From Aquila chrysaetos chrysaetos (Eukaryota > Chordata > Aves > Accipitriformes > Accipitridae), in NCBI RefSeq assembly GCF_900496995.4, contig NW_024470401.1, positions 1-64,000 on the forward strand: a stretch of DNA of 64,000 bases, given 5' to 3'. Each line of letters opens with the position of its first letter. Positions within the stretch are counted from its first letter, which is position 1. A program made the translations under genes and the position numbers. Below, piece after piece: positions 1 through 10,671 of this stretch. The notes beneath the pieces were generated by a model. The model worked only from the letters and a program-made list of their open reading frames with translations, was not told where the DNA came from and ran no database searches.

Positions 1-595
1 AAACAGTGTGGCCAGCAGGAGCAGAAAAGCAATTTTTCCCCTATGTTCGGCACTGGTGAGGCCGCACCTCGAGTACTGCGTTCGGTTTTGGGCCCCTCGC
101 TATGGGAAAGACGTTGAGGTGCTGGAACGTGTCCAGAGAAGGGCAACCAAGTTGGTGAGGGGCCTGGAGCATAAATCTTATGAGGAGTGGCTGAGGGAGC
201 TGGGGTGGTTTAGTCCAGAGAAAAGGAGGCTGAAGGGAGACGTTATTGCTCTCCACAGCTACCTAAAGGGGGGTTGTAGCAAAGTGGGTGCTGGTCTTTT
301 CTATCAAGTAACTAGAGATAGGACAAGAAAAAAATGGCCTGAAGTTGCGCCAGGGGAGGTTTAGATTGGATATCAGAAAAAATTTCTTTACTGAGAGGGT
401 TGTCAGGCATTGGAACAGGCTGCCCAGGGTAGTGATAGAGTCACTATCCCTGGAGATGTTCAAAAAGCACATAGATGGGGCATTTGGGGACATGATTTAG
501 TGGGCATGGTAGTGTTGGGTTGATGGTTGGACTTGATCTTAGAGGTCTTTTCCAAATTTCATAATTTGATTTGGTTCGATTTGATTCTATTCTAG
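1..595 (+). mobile_element. CR1 LINE, 3' end (5' side cut by window edge)
   Basis: This is the C-terminal part of a CR1 reverse-transcriptase ORF plus the 3' UTR. Residues such as [14 protein letters not shown] and [12 protein letters not shown] (frame from position 8) are typical of the end of avian CR1 ORF2. The frame breaks near an A-run at about 330. The sequence continues in another frame as [20 protein letters not shown], so the copy is dead. It ends at 585-595 with the ATTCTATTCTA-type tail that marks CR1 3' ends. It was inserted in plus orientation and the 5' part lies outside the window. Confidence 0.93.
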
Positions 596-599
596 GGAG

Positions 600-1245
600 C
601 AGAACAGAGATGTAGCAAGAAAGCAAAAAAGGAAAGGAGGAAGAACAAAGGGAGAGAGAGACAAGGACTGGAAGAAGGACAGAGGAATGGAAGAGGAAAA
701 AAATAGTGATAGGCTGCAGAACAGAGATGGAGAAGTTAAAAAAAAAAAAAAAGACCCAGGGAGCATGACAGAATGAGTGTAAGAAAAAAGGGACAGAGAG
801 CAGGACAGCACTAGAGAAAAAAAAAAAACCTGTGATTGATAGGCAGTGAGAGAGAGAAGGGACAGCTAGCTGGACAGGGGGATACAGTTAGAAAGGATGG
901 AAGAGAGAGGAATACAGAAAAGACAGCAAGAGGAAGCAGGGCAGAGGGACAGCAATAGAAGAAAACAGGAACAGGGATCTGGACAGATGGAGAAAAAAGC
1001 AGGAAAAACAAATACAACATGATACTATGGGACAGGAAGAAAGACAAAGTGACAGATGAGAATAACGACAAGAGAGAGAAAGAGACTGTGAGAAACACAG
1101 GAGGTTGGAGAAAGAGAGGTATTAGGACCCCTGCAGAGAGATAGAAGACATGAATAAAAAGATTAGGGAGCACCACAAAGGGTCAGAGAAAGAGAAGAAC
1201 AGGAAGAGTGAGATAGAGAATGAAAAAAACCCACATATTATACAC
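600..1245. repeat. Polypurine (A/G) low-complexity tract
   Basis: About 650 bp are almost wholly A and G on the plus strand, with GAGAGA and AAAGAAG runs and only scattered pyrimidines. ORFs read from the minus strand here are Phe/Ser/Leu-rich by-products of the polypyrimidine composition. No gene or transposon signature is visible. Such tracts can form triplex DNA, but nothing in the sequence shows that this one does. Confidence 0.8.
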
Positions 1246-1258
1246 ATATTATCCAGTA

Positions 1259-1500
1259 ACCGAGCCCATTTCGGCGCCGCACCGCGCCCGAGCCCATTTC
1301 GGCGCCGCACCGCGCCCGAGCCCATTTCGGCGCCGCACCGCGCCCGAGCCCATTTCGGCGCCGCACCGCGCCCGAGCCCATTTCGGCGCCGCACCGCGCC
1401 CGAGCCCATTTCGGCGCCGCACCGCGCCCGAGCCCATTTCAAAGTTACACAGTAACCGAGCCCATTTCAAAGTTACATAGCTACAGAGCCAATTTCAAAG
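1259..1500. repeat. 27-bp tandem array with CpG-rich and AT-rich unit variants
   Basis: There are about 6.5 near-perfect copies of a 27-bp unit that begins CGAGCCCATTTC and continues GGCGCCGCACCGCGC. They are followed by at least two copies with the same first 12 bases but a second half reading AAAGTTACACAGTAA. The change of unit halfway shows that a CpG-dense variant arose from an AT-rich one and was amplified. Because 27 is divisible by 3, the array is open in several frames on both strands and produces spurious repetitive ORFs. No coding role is supported. Confidence 0.9.
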
Positions 1501-1509
1501 TTGTGCAAT

Positions 1510-3111
1510 TACTAGAGCCAGTAATGCGCACCTTTTCTATTAACCCAGCCGCAGCTACATTTACCTCGAGGCATCTACAACTCTCCCTTAGATGCCTAAT
1601 TCTAACGAACACTTTCACTTACTTAAACAGCTAAGTTTACCTATGGGCACTAAACGCACATGCTTTGCTCTGCACTTGCCTTTGTGATTGCCATTAGTAC
1701 TGCAATTCTCACAAGGAGACCTAATTACCTGCCTTTTTTTCATTTTATTTTTATTCTTTCATTTGGTCCATTACTGACTCCACATACATTCAGCTGTGTC
1801 AGTATTTACAGTCCAATTCTACAATGTACTTTTACTACAATGTATAGAAAAGAGTTATGGCCGCATTGGTCAAATATTTGCCACTATTAGTTTTATTCCT
1901 CTTTTAATCATTATTTTTACAAATACATTTAAACTCCAAAAATTTAGCATTACCTTAAGAAGAAATGCCACTATTTAGTGCCTGCAATTCTCTACGGAGT
2001 GGTCTTTTCCACATTCCTCGCTCCCATTACATCTGTCGCTTCACATCCAGAGGTTTACCTCCACGATCCTTGTTCCCAGGCAGAAAACAAGTGAGCTCCG
2101 CTCTTCTTGACAGACTGTCCACTTCCACACCTACACACAAAAATAAAATCTGAAAAACATCGTTACATCACAAACTACAAGGAGCACCCAAATATATGAC
2201 AAACCCACCACAGAAAAATACAGTTACACCCAGGCACTTCACAACCCTGGCCTACTCAATGCTGGCTATCTACTCCAAATCCCCACCCCAACCCGCAAAA
2301 TCCTCAACTGTCTTCCAAAGACCATCCGCTGAACAACGTAATTCCCTGTGCTAAGTGGCAAATACCACATACCAGGGCAGCGCTGCATGGGAACACCGTT
2401 CCCGTGAGCCTTGAAAAAAATCGCCCTGCCTGTGAAAACCCTGGCCCAAGCCGGACCCTGGTCCGAACATTGGTGATCAGCATCGCCTCGTGGAGTGGCT
2501 AGGACCAAGGCGAAAAAAAAAAAAAAAGGGGGGGGGGGGGGCGCAACACCAAAAACCAACCCATATCCCAGCTGGGTTTTTTTATTCTAATTTTTTTTTT
2601 TTCCTAATTCCCTGAAAAACATCTTAACTCTACATCCAACCTGAAAGGAAAAAACATAACAAGGCTAAACCACATAACCCTACAAGGTTACACACATTCA
2701 CAACACACCACTCATTCAGATCACATACATGCCAGTCCTCGCCCTCAACTCATTCATGCAACTGCCCACCACCATCAAAGGGCCATCACCCCGTGCCTGC
2801 GGCACCGGGGGACTCAAAAATTGCCCTACGTGCAAAAACCCTGGCCCGAGCCCAACCTCCTTCCAAACTCCCCAGAAACTACCCTTCTGTTACACCAATG
2901 TTTCAACACACACCATCATCTCCACCATCCGTGCATTTTCAACCTGCTACTTAGCTTTCACAGTGCCACGTGTCACAGTCCAACCTCCATAGCAGCCATG
3001 TCACCTAAATGCAAGGTTCCTTCAAGCACCTCGTGCCCTGTCATCACCTGCAAAAACAACACATAAAGCTTTTTATTAGACACTTTATCCTTGAGAGAGA
3101 AGTCCTCCACC
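1510..3111. other. Gene-free stretch, no family recognised
   Basis: This stretch is AT-richer than its surroundings and has no open frame longer than about 100 codons. Two short related segments, around 2380-2470 and 2780-2850, share a motif ending in ACCCTGGCCC. A mixed A/G homopolymer lies at 2513-2540. I see no conserved domain, splice structure or transposon terminus. It may be decayed repeat DNA. Confidence 0.5.
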
Positions 3112-3117
3112 GCTCCC

Positions 3118-3347
3118 TGTAGCATTACTACATATCAAGGTGCCGCGATTAGATCACTGGTCAGCCCGGACCAGGGAAGAGACAGATAACACACATGGTG
3201 TGAGCGCCAACTCTGCCCTTTATTGCGCAGTTAATTCCTTTTATACTAACAACAGTAGGTGGGATCACTGATACGTCATAGGGAGGCGACAACTAGCCTT
3301 TTACCTTTCCGTGACATCGTGAGATCTTCCGAACGCCGTACCCTACA
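3118..3347 (-). repeat. Provirus A 3' LTR
   Basis: On the minus strand it begins TGTAGGGTACGG and ends with the inverted terminus CTACA. The TATA box TATAAAAGG is at 3237-3245 and the polyadenylation signal AATAAA at 3219-3224. They are only about 12 bases apart, which implies a very short R region as in avian alpharetroviruses. The copy matches the 5' LTR except for about 7 substitutions. Confidence 0.95.
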
Positions 3348-3360
3348 TCTCCCCCTCCTC
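3348..3360 (-). promoter_or_regulatory. Provirus A polypurine tract
   Basis: GAGGAGGGGGAGA on the minus strand lies directly against the 3' LTR. This is the expected primer position for plus-strand DNA synthesis. Confidence 0.85.
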
Positions 3361-3437
3361 ATGTCCAACTAGCTCCTATTGGTTACACACACTATTCACA
3401 CATTATTCATGTGCTGTCCACGCATCCAGTTGCACTT

Positions 3438-3708
3438 AATGATTGGTTGTATCAACACCGCACATGCACATAAACATAAAATATAATTGGTCATACTAAC
3501 TAAACATACGAGACTTATCTCAGTCTAATTGGTCAAGATAAACTGCCGAATTGAGGTTGTTTGCGCCAAGTTCTCTTTATCGTGGAACGTGCACCTGTGT
3601 TTTTCTAATTAGTATCTTTCTTATTTTTGTCTTTTTGTTTATTCTGTTCAAGGCCTTCTAAAGGCGTCTGGAATGCTCTTGTGACCATTAGCTAAAAATG
3701 TTCCCACA
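3438..3708 (-). repeat. U3-like block of provirus-B-family LTR inside provirus A
   Basis: This segment aligns with the U3 half of the provirus B LTR (about 11708-12022). Shared blocks include the TCTAATTGGTCAAGATAAAC stretch, CCTGTGTTnTTCTAATT and the terminal GCTAAANATGT. It ends at the equivalent LTR edge (CCACA at 3704-3708) and is followed by the AATTCCCCCT of the matching polypurine tract. No R or U5 part is present. It therefore looks like a fossil 3' U3 from another LTR family retained inside provirus A, between the env remnant and the functional 3' LTR. Confidence 0.85.
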
Positions 3709-3764
3709 ACAATTCCCCCTCCCTTTTTCTATAAAAAGAGTATTAACAGATTTAGTCACCACCA

Positions 3765-4290
3765 TCCGCGAACTCAGCCGAGCAATTGGTAGGTGCCAGC
3801 TTTACGTGGGCGTCCCCACAGAGGCAACGATGGCCTTGCCGTACACCAGCCCGATGCTCTTTGGAAAATCCCAGTATTTGTACACTTGCAGAGGAACAGA
3901 TTTTAGCACACGTGGCCAGCGGGTGCTAAAATTCGCCTCAGTTGAAACATAGGGAGCCTATGGCACATGCGGTCGCTGGCCAGACGTGCCACACGAGTCA
4001 TAGCCATCCTGTCTATTGGTTCACGGACTTTGTGATGTGGTTGCAGTGCACAGAGAATCTTGACCTGTTATGTCGGTTAAGGTGACCTACAAGATCTATG
4101 AACACAATTAATCAAACACAGTAAGAGCAACATTATACCTAAGAAAATACAGAAGAATAAAAGAAACCCCAAGTTTTAACAAAGATACAAACCAACTCAT
4201 AAGTCCCCATCCCGCAGTTAAATACTCCAAGCCAAAATGACAGTGTTCTTAATTGCTATAAAGGTCTTGCAGCTCCTTGTTGTCTCTGCA
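3765..4290 (-). pseudogene. Provirus A env remnant (C-terminal part only)
   Basis: Between pol and the U3-like block the minus strand encodes a broken piece of an envelope transmembrane subunit. Around 4100-4220 there is a strongly hydrophobic stretch that includes SFILLYFLRYNVALTV. Downstream, 3770-4040 matches the 3' part of the provirus B env ORF nearly base for base (MTRxARLASxRM, then KYWDFPKSI). Frames are interrupted by several indels and stops, and no surface subunit remains. This copy is non-coding. Its value is that it shows both proviruses share one envelope 3' end. Confidence 0.75.
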
Positions 4291-4405
4291 GTTCCGTTGT
4301 CTTATTTATTAAATGGTGTAGTGTCAGAAACTCGTAGCAGATACCCAAGGCGTCACAAGCCAGGGAAGGATAACAGCAATCTGTAAAGAAAAAACACTCA
4401 AAACA

Positions 4406-7040
4406 CTACGAGGTTAGGGCAGGACGAACCATACGACTAGGGACCCATTTCAGTAGCCCTTCAGGCGTCTGTACACAGGCGTACCCCCGCCCGAGGCAAC
4501 GCAGCTCAAACGGTCCGTCCCATTGGCGTGTCTGGGGATCACACACACGGACCAGCGGGTAGGGGCCTTTCTCTTCCGTAGCCGTAAAATGTCGTTACGC
4601 CGTCGTCTGGTCCAGGTCCCCCCGAATTGTCTGATTTAATGAAGTTAACGCAGTTAACAGGAGATGCTGTGTACGGGGAACAGGTAAATTATCCCGTAAG
4701 CAGGAGGGCTCCGCCTGGTCCCCCTCCCTAAGACAGTCTAGCAGGGTCTTTAAGGTTCAATGTGCTCGCTCTACAATGGCTTGGCCGGTGCTGTTATAAG
4801 GAATGCCATGTACAAGGGCTATACCCCAGGTTGCACAAAATTGTTTCACCTTTTCCGCGGTAGAAGCTGTGCCATTATCCGTCTTGATCTGTTGTGGAAT
4901 CCCCAGTTGGGCTACGCAAGCACGCCAGTGTTGTACGACCGCCAAGCTACTCTGCTTCCTGTGTGCTGTAGCGAGAATATATTTACTGTAGGTGTCTACG
5001 GTAACATGCAAATACTGTAGTGGCTTAAAGGGAGCATACTCCGTAATATCTGTTTGCCAGATCTGATTTGGTTGTAAGCCACGAGGGTTGACCCCAGCTT
5101 CCCAAAGAGGTCCTTGGGCACAATGGGGACAGGCCGCAACAATCTCTCTAGCTTCAGCACGGGAAATACCCGTTAGTGCCGCCAAACCTCGGGGACTGCA
5201 ATGCAAGAGGCGGTGTAACGTTATCGCACGTGCCCTCGCCGGCGTGCTGTTATCATTACCGACAGCAGCTAACAATGCTCGTGCCGCGTGGTCAGTGCGG
5301 CTGTTCCCTTCAGCTAGCGGTCCAGGGAGACCAGAATGACTGGTGACATGAATAGGGAAAACAGGTGCACTATGCAACTGTAAAGCGTTCAACAGCATAC
5401 CGGCTATCTCCGTAGAAGAAGCTAGGGCCCATTCTCCCGCAACTAAGAGCTTATACACATACAGTGAATCCATGACTACATTCAAGGGCTCAGTTGGCCA
5501 ACGTAACAATGCCATGGTCACTGCTTTAGCCTCCAAAAACTGCACGGAATGACTTGGTTCAGTATATACTATTTGATGCCATGCCCCATCTTACTTCCAA
5601 ACACAGATGGCCTTACTAGTCTTGGAGGACACATCAGTAAAGATTGTGCGGCCGTCATTAGGGTGTTTAGCCAATTGCTGTGCTGCTAGGATGGGTAAGG
5701 CATGCAAGACCTCCCCACAGGGATGGACCTCATGTCCTGCTAATGTCCCGGCAAACTCTGCCAACGCACCCTGTAAAACAGAGACCTGCGGATAAACTAA
5801 ATTCCATTGCGTTAGGGAGCAGGGCAAGACAATGCGGTCCGGGTCTTTGCCGATAAAGTGTTGACAAGCTCTCCGGCAACAAATAATCATGACGGCTACC
5901 AACAGTGGCCAACTGATGATGGCTGTGTGCACTTTGCCCTGATGCAGCCACGCAAAAGGCCACTCCGGGCCCTCCGCAGGCTGCATCAACACACCATGGC
6001 AACTTTGCCTGGCCACAAAGAGTCGCGCAACAACTGGGCGTGTGGGTTGAAACCTTTGCAGGCCCCATTGCTGAGCTCGTTGGGCTATGTTTTCTAGCAA
6101 CACACCTTGCACTGGTTGCAACACACGTGGCGCCTGCAAAGGTTCTCCTCCCTGGAGTAGTTGGTATAAGAGATTCAGTTCAGCTTCAGCAATGGGAACG
6201 AAGTTCCTTAGCCACAATAGTTTGCCCACTAACTTTTGGGCATCATGTAAGGCATACACTTGGTCGGGGACTGTGAAACTCTGAGCAGTGATTGTGCGGG
6301 GGGTTAATTGAGTGCCTAGATAACTAACAGAAGATCCTATTTGTGTTTTGTTGGGGGATATGTGTAGCCCATATTCACTTAGTTGCCGGACCGTCTGATC
6401 ATAGAGGTGTTGCAACACAGAGTCGTCCCGATGGGACAGCAGAATGCCATCTATGTAACGAATAATGGTGGCTTCCGGGTGGTCTTCTTGCAGAGACCGT
6501 AAGGCCTTACCTACTGCGATTTGACAGAGTCGGCGAATTTTTCATGCCTTGAGGGAGCACTTTCCACTGATACCGCTGCACGGGTGCTTGATGGTTTCGC
6601 TCTGGGATTGAAAAGGCAAACCTTTCGCGATCTCCTGGGTACAAGGGAATACTGAAAAAACAATCTTTTATATCGATCACAATGACACCCTGTCCCTTCG
6701 GCACGATGGCTGGAGAGGGCAGTCCTGGCTGTAAAGCCCCCATGTCCTGCAAGCAGGCATTGACTGCTCGCAAGTCATGGAGGAGCCGCCACGCCCCTGA
6801 TTTCTTTTTTATGACAAATACAGGAGTGTTCCAGGGACTGGTAGAAGGTTCAAGATGGTCCATTTGCACTTCCCTTCGCACCAGTTCTACTACTGCCGCC
6901 CGCTTCTCCTCAGTCATTGGCCACTGCTCCACCCACACCAGCCTGTCCGTAAGCCAAGTGAGTTTCAAGGGTCGGCAGTGGCCTGCATTAAAAATCCATG
7001 GAAAGGTGACACCCCCAAAGATGTAGGCAACAGCGCCCAA
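4406..7040 (-). pseudogene. pol: Provirus A pol (reverse transcriptase, RNase H, integrase), broken
   Basis: The order is RT fingers/palm (7040-6507), RT remainder and connection plus RNase H start (6500-5591), RNase H end plus integrase (5590-4757) and integrase C-terminal domain (to the TAG at 4406-4408). The motifs [16 protein letters not shown] and LPQGMKNSP are present. The polymerase active site reads YIDG instead of the usual YxDD, so the second catalytic Asp is lost. Integrase keeps QTDITEY, KTDNGT and a VERAH glutamate. There is a frameshift near 6528 and in-frame stops at 5591-5593, 4757-4759 and about 4595-4597. The gene is inactive. Confidence 0.92.
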
Positions 7041-7347
7041 GAATGGCTGTTAGGACTGTTGCCACCATCGGGTTGCACCGTGCCACTCTGTCAGAGTCGG
7101 CAGCAGTTGTAGGCTGGGCAAGAGTGATTTTCACTGGGGCCGTACTCATCCTCGACTCCTGTGCTCCCCCCACTCCCATCAATTGACCGTGTACTGCGGT
7201 GGGCCACTCTGGGGGCCAGGCATGAACTGGAATTACTGTAACATCTGCTCCGGTGTCTAACAGGGCTAGCAGAGTAATGCGGGGTGGAGAAAGGGGTAAT
7301 CCCACCTCTAGAACGATCACCCTTTCTGCACAGGTTTTCATGCCCAT
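6988..7347 (-). pseudogene. pro: Provirus A protease
   Basis: This is a retroviral aspartic protease with active site LLDTGADVTVIP near 7225-7262 and a flap region with MGVGGAQES. The C-terminal helix motif reads ILGRCC where GRD is usual. The frame is -1 relative to the capsid/nucleocapsid frame, as expected for ribosomal frameshifting between gag and pro. The 3' end overlaps the start of the pol frame by about 50 bp. It is probably dead along with its neighbours. Confidence 0.85.
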
Positions 7348-7463
7348 TGTTAATGCTATTTGGGCGGGCAGTAGGAGGAACTGTAGGAACCATTGTCACA
7401 TTGCCCTGTTCATGCCCCTCCCCTGCAGTGGTCGGTTCCACGGCAGCACTGTTTGATCCTGGG

Positions 7464-9601
7464 TTATTGTCGGTGGGCCCTGTGCAAAAACTGAAGGGGA
7501 GGGCCCGGCCCCCATCCCCCCGTACCGTTTCCCGACATCGGTCCCCGTTGTGTTGCACACCCCGGAGCCCCCTGCCGGGTCTCGGCGCAGCATTCCTGAG
7601 CTCTGTGCCCGAGCTTGCCACATTTCCAACGGCGGAGTTTGCCCGCCCCCTTCTCCTGGTCCGACCCTCCGGGTTTGGTTGCGCAATCCCTCGCTATATA
7701 GCCCCTACCCCCACATCGGTGACAAGCGCCTGTAGCCGCCTGCAAAACTTGTTGCAAGGCCGCCACTACCGGACGTGCTTCTTGTTGTTGCTCTCTCTCC
7801 AGTACATGGCGTATCATGTCGCCTAGCGACGAACCCATTGGCAAATGAGAGAGAAGCGCTGCGGTCTGTGGGTTAGCTTGAGCCCTAGCACATTCAACCA
7901 CAATCGCTTCTTTAGCCGACTCTGGGAGGTTCGCCGCTTGCATAGCAAGCTGGAGCCGATCTAAAAAGGCAGTAAACCTCTCGGAAATCCCCTGCCGAAC
8001 TTTCACCCAAGGGGTGTCCGCTCTATCCACGGCCGTGACACGCCTAAGAGCGGCTAAGGCAGTTGTTGCGACTGCCGTAAAGTCACGTCCGCGCATGCCC
8101 TGTGCCCGCGCCTGAGGCGTTGCAAAGTGTCCCTTCCCCATGAGCTGCTCTATGGTCACCCCCGCCAGGTGATGACCAGGAGCCTGAGCGTCGGCCAGTA
8201 TCTTAATGCATCGCGCCTGCCATTCCTCCTTAAACAACAATAGCAATGATAGGGACAATACTCCCCTCATTAGCCGCATCACATCAAAAGGCGCAACAGG
8301 TGTTGAGAGCAGCCACTCAAACAAAGTGAGTACCTGTGAAGAATTCACTCCATGCGCCTGCACAGTACTCGCGAGCTCCCGAACGGTTTTTATATCAAAA
8401 GGTGTCCACTCATACCCTCCCCTCGGTGCTGCCCGAATAGGGAGAACGACCGGTTGAAACTGAACCCCTGAGAGGCAACATTCTTTGGCCACTAGTTGCC
8501 AGTCTGTGGCCCCTCTGGGTGTTCCCTTCCTGGCCATTCCCTGCCCCCGGTACCGGAGGCATTAAAGGCACCGCACGCTCCGCATTCTGTATAGCCCCGT
8601 CAAGCCTCCGCAACAAGCCCTGTAGTGCCTGCAAGGCGGTCTGCCCCCCCTCTGTCTGTACCGGTGGTGCAGGTTTCAGTGGCCTCCGTACTGCATTATC
8701 CGCCTTCCCTTCATCAGAACTATCGGAACCAACCTGAGGTGGCACCTTGCGCCACCTCCGGAAGGGCTCAGACGAGGGTTTAATCTGCTCCGGCAAGGGC
8801 GCAGGTAGTGGCTCAGCAGGCGTAGGCTCGGGTAAAGGTCCAGGAGGCTCGGTTGGCTCTCCCGGCAAGGGTGTCTGATTTTCCGCACAGGGAGGCGCCT
8901 TCCCCTGCCCCATAGCTTTCAGCCCCCGTAGCCTTACAATCATCTCTTCCGTGGGTGGCTGTTCCCCCCACTCTCTCAATTGTTGGTATAGATCGCCCTT
9001 AACATCCGTGCCTGGGACCCAGTCTAAAAGGCATTCTTCCAAGTCCCTCTGAACCGTCCGCCACAACTCCTCCCACAGATACTTGGGGGGGGGGGGGGCG
9101 CGCATCAGGTCCCGCTGGAGCCACCTCTATAGGGAAAACCTCCGTCTCCACCGCACCCTCCGTGCCCATGTCTGCAATTAAGGACGGACCACTCTGTGAG
9201 CCACGCTCCACGGTCGCCCCCTCTGTCTGAGTCTGACTCACCGTCCCCGAGGGCACTGTCTCCCGCTGTTCTGGAGGCGGCTCTTTACTCACGGACACAG
9301 CTGCTCGCGTGGCCAACAGGCACGCCGTAGTCTGCTGTGTCGCTGTGATCACCTTCTCTATCTTCCCCCAAGTCTCCAATCGTTTAGCAGCTCCACGCTC
9401 AGCCGCGAGCACGGATCGGAGCAAGGACTCCCGAATATCTCCCCATTTTGGGGGGCTCAAAGCTTCTCTAGGAGACCCAATGTCCCCCCGGCGCAGCAAC
9501 CATTGGATGCATTCGCCCGTGGGGCCCTTCTTAATCAAATCACGGGCACCCACCTCATCAGCTAACGCCTTTAACACCTTAATCGCTTGCACAAGCTCCA
9601 T
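7464..9601 (-). pseudogene. gag: Provirus A gag (matrix, capsid, nucleocapsid), two frameshifts
   Basis: The ATG at 9599-9601 lies about 38 bp inside the 5' LTR edge. The matrix-like part runs to a 14-base G run (9085-9098) that breaks the frame. The Pro-rich spacer continues in a second frame to about 8465, and capsid and nucleocapsid follow in a third. Capsid has the major homology region (VRQGISERFTAFLDRL). Both zinc knuckles are damaged: CHRCGGRGYIARDC has Tyr in place of the His, and the second lacks its first Cys. With these breaks no Gag polyprotein can be made. Confidence 0.9.
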
Positions 9602-9618
9602 CGTCACCTGTGCGACCG

Positions 9619-9636
9619 ATCACGTCGGGGTCACCA
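9619..9636 (-). promoter_or_regulatory. Provirus A primer-binding site (tRNA-Trp)
   Basis: The minus strand reads TGGTGACCCCGACGTGAT three bases inside the 5' LTR. This 18-mer is complementary to the tRNA-Trp 3' end, the primer used by avian alpharetroviruses. Confidence 0.95.
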
Positions 9637-9639
9637 CTA

Positions 9640-9869
9640 TGTAGCGTTACTACATATCAAGGTGCCGCGATTAGATCACTGGTCAGCCCGGACCAGGGAA
9701 GAGACAGATAACACACATGGTGTGAGCACCAACTCCGCCCTTTATTGCACAGTTAATTCCTTTTATACTAACAACAGTAGGTGGGATCACTGATATGTCA
9801 TAGGGAGGCGACGACTAGCCTTTTACCTTTCCGTGACATCGCGAGATCTTCCGAACGCCGTACCCTACA
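9640..9869 (-). repeat. Provirus A 5' LTR
   Basis: This is the partner of the 3118-3347 LTR with the same ends, TATA box and AATAAA. It is followed on its outer side by the target duplication GCTCCC (9870-9875). Confidence 0.95.
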
Positions 9870-9875
9870 GCTCCC

Positions 9876-10334
9876 CTACCCTGCTTCCCACCTATTCCAA
9901 AAGTAACACATCCTCACAGTCAGTGTCCTCCATGGCACTTGAAAGACCAGAGCATCACAAACACAGAGATGTCCCAAAGTTACCGATTGCTCCGAGGCCC
10001 GTCACGCTGCTACTCAGACCTCAAGGCCTTGACCATTTCTAGAGGCTTGCCACAAAGCATCCGCATAAACAATATGAACCATTGCCCAGTTACTGCCTTA
10101 CTCTATACTAGTTCACAGTCCAATTGTGATCCACTCAATTCCTTGCATGCAAAGAACCCAAAGTCATTAAGCCTTCTATGCCGTCTCTACAATGCTATAC
10201 AACACACACACAAACATAGAGCCATGCAATTTGCATGCAAATATAATGCCATATAAGGCAGTACTCTTATCTCAGTCAAGACAAAACAACTCAGAGCACA
10301 GCCATACCAGACAAAACGGGACAGGGCCAATACA
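9876..10334. other. Gene-free spacer between provirus A and satellite
   Basis: I find no gene, domain or repeat terminus in this stretch. The open frames are under 110 codons and look random. It grades into the degenerate satellite at its right end. Confidence 0.5.
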
Positions 10335-10640
10335 AGAGACTCTCAGATGGCACTCAATACAAGTACAGAGGACTGCAAAACAAAACACAATGCAGGGCCA
10401 TGCAAAGCGAAACAGTCTCAGATGGCAAACAATGCAAGTACAGAGCAGCAGAACACAAACCAATATCGAGCAATACAATGCAAGATAGTCTCAGATGACA
10501 GTCAATAAAAGCACAGAGCACTACAATGCCAGAAAAAACACAATAAAGGCCATACAATGCGAGACAGTCTCACGTGACAGTCAATACAAATACAGAGCAA
10601 AACAACGCAAAACAAAGGTAAATACAGATCAATACAAAGC
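10335..10640. repeat. Degenerate ~75-bp tandem repeat (about 4 copies)
   Basis: Copies are recognised by the block (A)GTCTCAGATGGCA...AATACAAGTACAGAG, which starts near 10340, 10419, 10487 and 10566 (spacing 68-79 bp). The blocks are separated by CA/AA-rich filler. Copies have diverged considerably. No coding potential is supported. Confidence 0.75.
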
Positions 10641-10671
10641 AAAAAAACCGCAAAGCACAGCAAAGCAATCT

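Larger units (their letters stand above)
3118..9869 (-). mobile_element. Provirus A: class II (alpha/beta-like) endogenous retrovirus
   Basis: This is a complete provirus on the minus strand, bounded by two 230-bp LTRs. The direct repeat GCTCCC occurs at 3112-3117 and 9870-9875. A 6-bp target duplication is normal for alpha- and betaretroviruses. The internal order is 5' LTR, tRNA-Trp primer site, gag, pro, pol, env remnant, an internal U3-like block, polypurine tract and 3' LTR. The LTRs differ at about 7 of 230 positions (3%), so the insertion is fairly recent. All genes carry frameshifts or stops, so the copy cannot make functional proteins. It shares its 3' region with provirus B although its LTRs are unrelated in length and sequence. 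Confidence 0.95.

Noticed and set aside
1259-1500. Direct repeats that could suggest a CRISPR array
   Set aside because: Units are head-to-tail with no unique spacers, the genome is eukaryotic and no cas genes are present.
2266-2992. Two short Cys/Pro-containing frames resembling a decayed reverse-transcriptase tail (Penelope-like)
   Set aside because: Similarity between the two is limited to about 30 bp and no RT or GIY-YIG motif is present.
9085-9098. Idea that the G-run frameshift in provirus A gag is a programmed frameshift
   Set aside because: It lies inside the matrix region, where no retrovirus shifts, and a second indel follows. Simple decay or a homopolymer error is more likely.
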